A stretch of DNA of 6,515 nucleotides from Candidatus Woesearchaeota archaeon CG07_land_8_20_14_0_80_44_23 (lineage in GTDB: Archaea; Nanobdellota; Nanobdellia; Woesearchaeales; 0-14-0-80-44-23): assembly GCA_002779235.1 (NCBI GenBank), contig PEXD01000009.1, positions 1 to 6,515 of the forward strand, read 5' to 3'. The notes under the pieces are model-generated. The model was not told the DNA's origin, did no database searches, and saw only the letters and a program-made list of their open reading frames with translations. Below are positions 1 through 5,404 of this stretch, in pieces; position 1 is the first letter of the stretch, and every line of letters begins with the position of its first letter. The position numbers and the translations under genes are program-made.

Positions 1-76
1 GACCTCCTCCCCACCCTAAAAGGTTGAGCGCTTCCGCGCTCAACTCCTCGCTACGCTCGGAGCGGGGCTTCCCGCG
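1..76 (+). mobile_element. GC-rich nested-hairpin block, candidate right end of an IS200/IS605 (TnpB-type) element
   Basis: By count 51 of 76 bases are G or C, against roughly one third in the adjoining gene. The block holds a perfect 9-bp stem with a 4-base loop (23-31 with 36-44), a 4-bp CTCC/GGAG pairing (44-47 with 59-62, alternative CGCT/AGCG 49-52 with 61-64), a 5-bp GCGGG/CCCGC stem (62-66 with 71-75), and CCCC at 9-12 that can pair with GGGG at 64-67. CTCCTCCCCACCCTAAAAGG followed by GGGGCTTCCCGCG resembles, from memory, subterminal hairpins at right ends of archaeal IS605-type elements, where the TnpB guide-RNA scaffold lies. If so, the tnpB gene would be on the plus strand left of base 1, out of view. 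It could instead be a structured RNA or a strong terminator. The element identity is an inference. Confidence 0.4.
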
Positions 77-80
77 AAAT

Positions 81-176
81 CTAATAATCTTCAGGGATGA
101 ATATCTTCTTGATTCCTGCTTTGGGGCGTGCTGAGCTTGCTAATAAACCACGTTTATGAAGCATTATACTTTTCAT
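81..176 (-). CDS. Possible 31-residue small protein, in frame downstream of the 525-residue gene
   Basis: The frame runs from ATG at 176 to TAG at 81 and encodes a basic peptide that starts MKSIMLHKRG and ends IKKIFIPEDY. A Shine-Dalgarno-like AGAGG (complement of 183-187) lies six bases before the ATG, which favours real translation. The frame is the same as that of the upstream 525-residue gene and is open all the way back to that gene's TAG at 219-221. The stretch could therefore be an independent small gene, a readthrough extension, or the remnant of a once longer C-terminus. Its stop abuts the hairpin block at 1-76, so its original end may have been lost to an insertion. No family is recognised. 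Confidence 0.3.
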   Translation of the reverse strand: MKSIMLHKRGLLASSARPKAGIKKIFIPEDY

Positions 177-218
177 AGAAAGCCTCTGACGAGGTTGAAA
201 TTTTAATGCAAAACTTGT

Positions 219-1796
219 CTATTCATCTTCTATATGAATCGGTTTATCTTTCCACCAAGAATACCACTCATTTAAAAATGGATGAATAGGAGTTAAACGG
301 CGATGTCTTGCTTTCGCATTATGATACTGTTCAAGATGACTATTGTAGTCTTCAACCGCATATTTATTCCGGAAGTGTTTTTTATCCTTCAGAAGTTCAA
401 TGCTATCCTTCGCAAATTCAACATCCCTATTTATAAAATCTTCTAAAAGATAAGTTTGCAGTTCTCTGTAAGCATTTCCATTGAAAGTAATATCCTTTCC
501 ATCTGGATTTTTCCATGCTGATGAACTGCTGCCTAGAGAATATAAGTAATCCTGGATAAACTTGCCAATAGGAATAGGTTCTTTACCACTAACTTCAGAA
601 TAAATTTTTGCAAATACTTCTTGGGGCATATAATAAATTTTGGTTATACCTTCACGCTTACGCTTATTAACCTCTTTTTTATATTTTCCTAGATTATCAA
701 GAAGTGAGACCAACGAATCCGGAGCAGATTTACTGTAAGAATCTTTATACGCAAGGTGAATTGCCTTTTTTGCTTTTTCTGAAGGGTTTTCAGATAACCA
801 TGCTTTCAAGAAATCATCAATCTCTTCAAAAGATTCAAAGCCCTTTTCAAGAACTTTTCCGATCTTTTCTTTAGCAAGTGCTTCTGCTTCGCTACCCTTA
901 AGCCAATCTCGATATTTGTCTTGGATGTCATAAAAAGAGTCTTTAGATAACTGGCTTTGATACCATCTTGTTATCATTTTATACCTGCTGACATCATCAT
1001 TTCCATTATTAACTAGAAGAGCATAGGCATTGTTGCTTGCGTAGTGCCAGGGGCTCTCATTATGTATGTCGTTAGAAAAAGGTGCCTGATAGAAACGTTT
1101 TCTAAACTCCAAAAATTTATAAGCATCTTTATCCCCAACCCAACCCAAAACGGAATCGATATTCTCCTTTGGTGTAAAGCCCATTTCCTTCATCTTATCT
1201 TTAATCCTTCCCGAAAACTGTTCAAAGCTTTCACCCTCTTTTCTATTAAGAAGCACGGCATTTTTAGGAATACGAAAATAACCTGCGAAATAAGTATCCT
1301 CAGTTCTTATTGAAAGAATATTGCTAGGATTCTCATTCATTGCATCCTCAAACGGCACAAGAAGTGCATAATTCTCATTTGTCCAATCTCCACCTGTATG
1401 TGATGACACATTATAGTTGAGCGAGAAATGAATTGTTGGTCTTACTGGTGAAGCAAATAATCTATTACCTTTCCTATCAAAACAGGTTTCATATTGCTTA
1501 GTGTCAAAAAGACGAACCAATACAAGTTGCTTTGCCATATCACCTGGATTTTCAACTTTTGATTCGAGGTCTTCGTTCTTACTCTTTTCCGCAAGAACAA
1601 CAGCAAGAGTAAGAAGTCCAAAATTCAAAAAAATTAAGAATAACCCAGAATAAGAAGCCGGCTTTTTGCCAATTATATTAGCATAAACTACAAAGCCAGA
1701 AATGTTAAAGAGGTGGTTTAAAGAGGGTATTAATTCTGCTACAGACAAAAAAAATAAAATGATTATTATAAAATAGAATGCCCTGCGATTCTTCAT
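219..1796 (-). CDS. Membrane-anchored protein of unknown function (525 aa)
   Basis: Not recognised. Residue numbers here count from an upstream ATG at 1802. Two hydrophobic segments (about 8-24 and 52-71) are probable membrane helices joined by a short loop; the remaining 450 or so residues are hydrophilic and aromatic-rich. The soluble part carries HFSLN (125-129) followed by SSHTGGDW (133-140) and YALLVPF (145-151); YALLV recurs at 260-264. A charged, probably helical region covers about 300-385. The C-terminus has many W, H and Y residues. I prefer the ATG at 1796: the AGGTG site (1805-1809) is then eight bases away rather than two, and the TATA-like box lies 37 bases upstream, as in other genes here. 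It is AT-rich and ends in TAG, while the other complete genes end in TAA. Membrane topology and function are open. Confidence 0.8.
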   Translation of the reverse strand: MKNRRAFYFIIIILFFLSVAELIPSLNHLFNISGFVVYANIIGKKPASYSGLFLIFLNFGLLTLAVVLAEKSKNEDLESKVENPGDMAKQLVLVRLFDTKQYETCFDRKGNRLFASPVRPTIHFSLNYNVSSHTGGDWTNENYALLVPFEDAMNENPSNILSIRTEDTYFAGYFRIPKNAVLLNRKEGESFEQFSGRIKDKMKEMGFTPKENIDSVLGWVGDKDAYKFLEFRKRFYQAPFSNDIHNESPWHYASNNAYALLVNNGNDDVSRYKMITRWYQSQLSKDSFYDIQDKYRDWLKGSEAEALAKEKIGKVLEKGFESFEEIDDFLKAWLSENPSEKAKKAIHLAYKDSYSKSAPDSLVSLLDNLGKYKKEVNKRKREGITKIYYMPQEVFAKIYSEVSGKEPIPIGKFIQDYLYSLGSSSSAWKNPDGKDITFNGNAYRELQTYLLEDFINRDVEFAKDSIELLKDKKHFRNKYAVEDYNSHLEQYHNAKARHRRLTPIHPFLNEWYSWWKDKPIHIEDE

Positions 1797-1832
1797 AATC
1801 ATTACACCTAAGCATACTTTATATATTCTGTT

Positions 1833-1843
1833 TTAAATATTTT
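1833..1843 (-). promoter_or_regulatory. TATA-like promoter of the 525-residue gene
   Basis: On the minus strand the box reads AAAATATTTAA and begins 37 bases before the preferred start codon at 1796. The identical 11-mer precedes the rubrerythrin and dehydrogenase genes at 38 and 39 bases. A second AT-rich stretch (ATATATAAAG, about 1819-1828) lies closer to the start and could give a nearly leaderless transcript. Confidence 0.55.
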
Positions 1844-1892
1844 TTGATTTGAAGGGATGCGTTCATAATTGATTACAAATTGTAAGAAAGAT

Positions 1893-1927
1893 AAAAATTC
1901 CAATTTAAAAAATAATTTGAAAAATAT
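1893..1927 (-). terminator. T-run terminator after the TM2 gene
   Basis: Immediately after the TAA at 1928-1930 the minus strand carries three T-runs: five at 1920-1924, six at 1907-1912 and five at 1893-1897. Clustered U-tracts without a GC hairpin are the usual archaeal termination signal. Confidence 0.5.
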
Positions 1928-2164
1928 TTACTCTTCCCAGATTATTCCGTTGAACTTGTATTTTGTGGCAATAAGAATTACATCTACAAGCCACCAGATT
2001 CCAAGCCCTCCAAAAGTTATCAATTTCAGAATCCCAAGCCCAACGTCCCCCATCATGAACCTGTCAACGCCTAATCCGCCAAAAAATATTGACATCACAA
2101 GGGTTAAGACCCAGTTAAGTTTCTTTCCTCTTGCCTTTGTTTCTCTTTTTTTTGCTTTTGCCAT
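1928..2164 (-). CDS. TM2-domain membrane protein (78 aa)
   Basis: A small integral membrane protein of the TM2 domain family. A basic N-terminus (about residues 1-15, rich in K and R) precedes a first hydrophobic helix (about 18-33) that ends in FGGLGVDRF. A short turn and the GILKLITFGG stretch lead into a second helix (about 52-67, GGLGIWWLVDVILIAT). The G-x-D-R-F motif and the GGLGIWW-x-x-D motif are characteristic of the family. Members are typically this short and their molecular role is poorly defined. The start is set by a GGAGG site (2175-2179) ten bases upstream. The gene has its own promoter and terminator, so no operon partner is implied. The family call is firm, the function is not. 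Confidence 0.88.
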   Translation of the reverse strand: MAKAKKRETKARGKKLNWVLTLVMSIFFGGLGVDRFMMGDVGLGILKLITFGGLGIWWLVDVILIATKYKFNGIIWEE

Positions 2165-2195
2165 TTTTATCTGTCCTCCGATTTATTCTTTCAAA

Positions 2196-2206
2196 TAAAA
2201 TTTAAT
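2196..2206 (-). promoter_or_regulatory. TATA-like promoter of the TM2 gene
   Basis: On the minus strand the stretch reads ATTAAATTTTA, 32-42 bases before the ATG at 2164. It differs from the AAATATTTA core used by the other genes but is similarly placed and AT-rich. It lies between the rubrerythrin terminator and the TM2 Shine-Dalgarno site. Confidence 0.4.
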
Positions 2207-2211
2207 CAACG

Positions 2212-2230
2212 TAATAAATAAAAAATTAAT
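2212..2230 (-). terminator. T-run terminator after rubrerythrin
   Basis: The minus strand shows TTAATTTTTTATTTATTA eight to twenty-six bases after the rubrerythrin TAA, including a run of six T at 2220-2225. There is no GC stem. Confidence 0.45.
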
Positions 2231-2237
2231 ATTGGCT

Positions 2238-2822
2238 TTAATATTCTTCGCATTTCAGCTGGTAGAATGCCTTGTCATGCCCGCATGAAGGGCAGGACTC
2301 TGGAGGAGTTGTTCCGAAGTGCACGTAGCCGCACTCCCTGCAAACCCAATAAACCGGCTTTGCTTTCTTGAAAACACTCCCATTTCTCACATTTTCAAGA
2401 AGTTTTTTGTATCTCTCTGCATGATGGGTTTCTGCGACTGCAATCGCCCTTATCCTTGCTACAATCTCAGGATGCCCCTCTTCTTCTGCAACTTTTGCGA
2501 ATTCCGGGTAGAGCTTAGTGTACTCCTCAGTTTCCCCGGCAACAGCTGCCCTAAGATTCTCAAGGGTGGTTCCCCGAATTACAGGAACATCTGTCTCTAT
2601 GTAAAGCACATCCATATTTTCCTTGGATTTCGCTTTCAGGGAAAGAAGCATTTTCAGGAACCAGCTGGCGTGCTCGCGCTCGTTGTCTGCTGTCATTGTG
2701 AAAATCTCAGAAATCTGCTCAAACCCCTCTTTTTTCGCTGTGCTCGCGAAGAAAGTATACCTGTTCCTTGCCTGGCTCTCTCCTACAAACGCCTTTGCCA
2801 AATTTTCAACTGTCTTATTCAT
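2238..2822 (-). CDS. rbr: Rubrerythrin (diiron domain plus C-terminal rubredoxin domain)
   Basis: A cytoplasmic non-haem iron peroxidase that reduces hydrogen peroxide to water using electrons from rubredoxin-type carriers, common in anaerobes. The protein has 194 residues, a normal length. The four-helix diiron domain shows the expected ligands: E15 (GES), E48-x-x-H51 (NEREH), E97 and E100 (GETEEY) and E131-x-x-H134 (ETHH). The C-terminal rubredoxin domain has C161-x-x-C164 and C177-x-x-C180 for its mononuclear iron. The ATG at 2822 is chosen because GGGGTGAT (2826-2833) lies three bases upstream, a near-perfect archaeal site, and a TATA-like box lies 38 bases upstream. A longer reading from 2891 would place that promoter inside the gene. 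No key residue is missing. It sits 73 bases after the dehydrogenase but appears to have its own promoter. Confidence 0.96.
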   Translation of the reverse strand: MNKTVENLAKAFVGESQARNRYTFFASTAKKEGFEQISEIFTMTADNEREHASWFLKMLLSLKAKSKENMDVLYIETDVPVIRGTTLENLRAAVAGETEEYTKLYPEFAKVAEEEGHPEIVARIRAIAVAETHHAERYKKLLENVRNGSVFKKAKPVYWVCRECGYVHFGTTPPESCPSCGHDKAFYQLKCEEY

Positions 2823-2859
2823 AAAATCACCCCAATTAGAAAAAGAATTGAAAGCGCTC

Positions 2860-2870
2860 TTAAATATTTT
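2860..2870 (-). promoter_or_regulatory. TATA-like promoter of rubrerythrin
   Basis: AAAATATTTAA on the minus strand, beginning 38 bases before the ATG at 2822 and preceded by GC-A-rich sequence that could serve as a TFB recognition element. It lies in the short gap between the dehydrogenase stop and the rubrerythrin start. An A5 tract at 2883-2887 (T5 on the minus strand) just before it may weakly terminate the dehydrogenase transcript. Confidence 0.6.
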
Positions 2871-2895
2871 TGCTATGCAAATAAAAAGCACACTC

Positions 2896-3882
2896 TTATT
2901 TTATCAAAACAAGATTCTGCGGCTTTCCATCTGCAAAGGAGATTATGTTCTCTGCAGTTGTCTCAATTATGCGCCTCAACGCCTCTTTTGTGTAGAATGC
3001 AATGTGGGATGTGAATATCATATTCTCCTTTTGCAGGATGACTTTAATGGCTTTTAGCTGGCTATTCTCAGCATCTGATTTTGGCTTTATCCTGAGCAGC
3101 TCCTCGCCCTCAATGACATCCAGCGCTGCGCCTGAGAGCACCCCTGAGTCAAGCGCCTGGCAAAGCGCCTCTGTCTCAATAATGCCGCCCCTTGCAGTGT
3201 TTATCAGCACAGCGCCCCTCTTTATCTTAGAAATGTTGCCTTTATTTAGAAGATGATGCGTATTATTGCTGTATGGAAGATGGATTGTTATTATGTCAGA
3301 TTTGCTGAGGAGCTCGTTGAGGGGAAGGTATTCAAAGCCAAGCGACTTTGCCGCCTCATTGTTTTTAAGAATGTCAAATGCAACCGCATTCATCCCGAAG
3401 CCCTTTGCAATCTTAATCACATTAAGCCCGATTCTTCCAGAGCCAATTACTCCAATTGTCTTGCCGAAAAGCTCAAAGCCCTGCAAGCCGCCTATTGAAA
3501 AATCCATTTTTGAAGATTTCAGATATGCCTTGTGCAGCTTCCTTGAAAGCATGAGAAGAAGCGCAAAGGTGTATTCCGCCACTGTATAATTACCATATGC
3601 CGGCACATTGCAGACAGCAATGCCCTTTGCTTTACAGGAATCAAGGTCAATGTGGTCAAAGCCGGTTGTCCTTGTTGATACGAGCTTCAGGTTCGGCAGG
3701 GCTGAAAGCAGGGCAGGGCTGGCTTTAGTGTGGTTTGTTATTGAAATTATATCAGAAGATGCCGCAGCCGATACATTCTTCTCCGAGAGCGGCTCAGCAA
3801 AGAATGAAAGCTTATGGCCTGAAAGCCTCTGCTTCAGAATCTCCTGCTCATCAGCTCTTGCCTCGAAAAATGAAACCTTCAT
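2896..3882 (-). CDS. D-isomer-specific 2-hydroxyacid dehydrogenase, probably D-lactate dehydrogenase
   Basis: An NAD-dependent cytoplasmic enzyme that most likely interconverts pyruvate and D-lactate. The 328-residue length is normal. The split substrate-binding domain has RTTGFDHID (71-79) and NVPAYGNYTVAEYTFAL (92-108), both typical of D-lactate dehydrogenases. The nucleotide fold has G147-S-G-R-I-G152 and acidic D170, which suggests NAD rather than NADP. The catalytic triad is R231 (TARGG), E260 and H293, and HIAFYTKEA (293-301) is a hallmark of the D-lactate branch rather than the phosphoglycerate or glyoxylate branches. The ATG at 3882 follows AGAGG (3890-3894) with a seven-base gap. It is transcribed from its own promoter. 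It could supply NAD+ when sugar phosphates, including those from the neighbouring RuBisCO, are fermented. The family is firm and D-lactate specificity likely; related 2-ketoacids are possible. Confidence 0.93.
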   Translation of the reverse strand: MKVSFFEARADEQEILKQRLSGHKLSFFAEPLSEKNVSAAASSDIISITNHTKASPALLSALPNLKLVSTRTTGFDHIDLDSCKAKGIAVCNVPAYGNYTVAEYTFALLLMLSRKLHKAYLKSSKMDFSIGGLQGFELFGKTIGVIGSGRIGLNVIKIAKGFGMNAVAFDILKNNEAAKSLGFEYLPLNELLSKSDIITIHLPYSNNTHHLLNKGNISKIKRGAVLINTARGGIIETEALCQALDSGVLSGAALDVIEGEELLRIKPKSDAENSQLKAIKVILQKENMIFTSHIAFYTKEALRRIIETTAENIISFADGKPQNLVLIK

Positions 3883-3920
3883 AAGTAAACCTCTTTATGA
3901 ATTCCCAAACACTTGCAATA

Positions 3921-3931
3921 TTAAATATTTT
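3921..3931 (-). promoter_or_regulatory. TATA-like promoter of the 2-hydroxyacid dehydrogenase
   Basis: AAAATATTTAA on the minus strand begins 39 bases before the ATG at 3882. It is the same 11-mer, at nearly the same distance, as the rubrerythrin and 525-residue-gene promoters. Confidence 0.6.
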
Positions 3932-3965
3932 GATGGCTTGCTTAAAAGGATTTCGGTAATGAACA

Positions 3966-3985
3966 AAATCAGAACAAATCAGAAT
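3966..3985. repeat. Two-copy 10-bp tandem repeat
   Basis: AAATCAGAAC is followed directly by AAATCAGAAT. It lies in the gap between RuBisCO and the dehydrogenase, about 35 bases upstream of the dehydrogenase TATA-like box, with one-helical-turn spacing. It could be a regulator site or chance. Confidence 0.4.
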
Positions 3986-3986
3986 T

Positions 3987-4012
3987 AATTAAAAAAGATT
4001 GAAATTAAAAAG
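3987..4012 (-). terminator. T-run terminator after RuBisCO
   Basis: Directly after the TAA at 4013-4015 the minus strand has five T (4007-4011) and six T (3991-3996) in an otherwise A/T stretch, typical of archaeal U-tract termination. This separates the RuBisCO transcript from the dehydrogenase gene. Confidence 0.5.
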
Positions 4013-5284
4013 TTACATCTTAATGTCTTTCCACTTCTTGAGCGCCTTTGCAAGCTCTGGATGGTCTTTTGCATATTCCTTCAATGAGTAGCCGTACTGG
4101 GCCGCAAATATCGCCTGCCGCATGGCAGTTGCGCCGGCAGTTGTTCCATCAGGATGCCCGTGGACTCCGCCTCCTGCCTGTATCAGTATGTCAGTGCCCA
4201 TGTTCTTTATAAGGGAAGGCATCAGGTTGGGATAGAGCCCTCCTGAGCAGACAGCGAGCACCGGCTTTATTTTTCCCCAGTCCTGGACAAGAACATCCTT
4301 TCTCGCATTCACTTTCTTCTGCTCAACCTCTTCCTCTATCTCAGCGACATCCACCTTGCTGCCTTCCATCTTTCCGACTGCAGTGCCTATGTGCAGGGAG
4401 TCAACCCCGACAAGGCGGTAGGATTTTGCAAGCACGAGCATTGTGATTCCGTGCTTGGGATTCCTTGTGATTGCAGCATGCATAGCCCTGTGGGCGTGTA
4501 TTGCAACCCCGAGGTCAAGGTTCCTTATTGTCTGCAATGCTGAAAATCCGGCTGTCAGCACATCAATCATCACGAATTCGCCGCCGTGCCTCTTGACGAA
4601 CCTTGCGCGCCTTATCATCTCCCTGGTCTCTGCAGTGATGTTTGCCAGATAGATTTTTCTCTCCCCTGTGGCGCGCTCTGCCATCTCCCTCCTCCGGAAG
4701 GTCTCGACAATCCTCTTCTCAAAGGGGTTGAATGACTGGTTGGTGAGGTTCTCGTCATCCTTGACCACATCGCAGCCGCCCACCCAGGCATTATAGGCGA
4801 CCTGGGCGTGCATAAGCGGGTCAAGCCCAACTTTCGGCTTTATAATTGTACCAAGCAAAGGGCGGTTAACTATGTTCATTGATTTCCTTATCTCATGCAG
4901 CCCGTATTTCGGGCCCGGGAAGGAATTCCTCAGGTATTCAGGGAATTGTATGTCAATAAGGCGAAGATTGTTTAAGCACTTCATCCCGAAAATGTTTCCG
5001 GCAATGCTGCTGTATATCTGCGCCATGTTGCCCGGCTCGAAGAGCTCTCCAGGATAGGCAATCTTCGCGATTTTCTTCTTCTTGTCAATGAAGAATATGC
5101 GGGGTCCAAGCTTCTCGCCGATTTTCCTGTTCATTGTGCAGATGTCTGTCCATGTCCCTATTGACGATTCTGCAGCAATCTCCTCGCACGCTTTTTCAAA
5201 TGTTATCCTGTTCGGCTCGATGTAGAACTCGCAGATAAGGTCTTCTTTTGTCGGCTCATAGCCAAGGTTCAGATAGCCCTGCAT
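4013..5284 (-). CDS. rbcL: Ribulose-1,5-bisphosphate carboxylase, archaeal form III
   Basis: Catalyses carboxylation of ribulose-1,5-bisphosphate to two 3-phosphoglycerate. All catalytic elements are visible: E39 with GTW (43-45), K149 and K151 in KPKVG, the KDDE motif with carbamate lysine K175 and metal ligands D177 and E178, H265-R266 (HAHRAMHA), H298 (HIGT), loop-6 K305 (GKMEG), S347 (SGG) and the phosphate-binding GGG (371-373). The 423 residues lack the roughly 29-residue insertion of form II/III enzymes. AESSIGTW, HAHRAMHA and QAGGGVHGHPDG resemble, from memory, the methanogen III-a enzyme more than the Thermococcus III-b enzyme. The ATG at 5284 follows AGAGGTG (5291-5297) with a six-base gap; a GTG three codons earlier is part of that site. 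The gene stands alone, without nucleotide-salvage or phosphoribulokinase genes beside it. The exact subform and pathway are uncertain. Confidence 0.97.
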   Translation of the reverse strand: MQGYLNLGYEPTKEDLICEFYIEPNRITFEKACEEIAAESSIGTWTDICTMNRKIGEKLGPRIFFIDKKKKIAKIAYPGELFEPGNMAQIYSSIAGNIFGMKCLNNLRLIDIQFPEYLRNSFPGPKYGLHEIRKSMNIVNRPLLGTIIKPKVGLDPLMHAQVAYNAWVGGCDVVKDDENLTNQSFNPFEKRIVETFRRREMAERATGERKIYLANITAETREMIRRARFVKRHGGEFVMIDVLTAGFSALQTIRNLDLGVAIHAHRAMHAAITRNPKHGITMLVLAKSYRLVGVDSLHIGTAVGKMEGSKVDVAEIEEEVEQKKVNARKDVLVQDWGKIKPVLAVCSGGLYPNLMPSLIKNMGTDILIQAGGGVHGHPDGTTAGATAMRQAIFAAQYGYSLKEYAKDHPELAKALKKWKDIKM

Positions 5285-5318
5285 TAAAAACACCTCTTTT
5301 TTTCTATTATGCTCTCTC

Positions 5319-5346
5319 TAATAATAGGCAGAATTTAAACTTTTTG
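5319..5346 (-). promoter_or_regulatory. Promoter region of RuBisCO, two candidate TATA boxes
   Basis: On the minus strand AAAAAG followed by TTTAAATT (5332-5346) looks like a TFB element plus TATA box, about 50 bases before the ATG. TATTATTA (5319-5327) is closer to the usual 37-39 base distance but has no purine-rich flank. The AAATATTTA core of the other genes is absent, so RuBisCO may be controlled differently. Confidence 0.4.
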
Positions 5347-5382
5347 AATGTCAACAGCTCGCAGACACTATCATTGGGTTTA

Positions 5383-5404
5383 ATAAAAAAAATAAATCAT
5401 AAAA
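5383..5404 (-). terminator. T-run terminator after the 325-residue gene
   Basis: The minus strand has a run of eight T (5385-5392) within 25 bases after the TAA at 5405-5407, the longest T-run in the window. It isolates the upstream gene from RuBisCO. Confidence 0.55.

Noticed and set aside
1869..2198. 109-codon plus-strand frame opposite the TM2 gene
   Set aside because: It is antisense to a clear TM2-domain protein and runs through its terminator and ribosome site.
2823..2891. N-terminal extension of rubrerythrin from 2891
   Set aside because: The extra 23 residues do not belong to the family, contain the probable TATA box, and lie before an excellent GGGGTGAT site placed for the ATG at 2822.
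2319..3057. Long plus-strand open frames opposite rubrerythrin and the dehydrogenase
   Set aside because: They are antisense to genes with intact motifs, span a gene boundary and its promoter, and encode no recognisable protein.
4615..4830. 71-codon minus-strand frame inside RuBisCO
   Set aside because: It is an out-of-frame shadow of a fully conserved RuBisCO coding region, with no ribosome site seen.
5285..5293. GTG start three codons upstream for RuBisCO (426 residues)
   Set aside because: The GTG is part of the AGAGGTG ribosome site at 5291-5297; the ATG at 5284 has the right spacing from it and gives the usual N-terminus.
5349..5367. TGTC...GACA inverted repeat upstream of RuBisCO
   Set aside because: Four-base arms with an 11-base gap are expected by chance; no further symmetry supports an operator.
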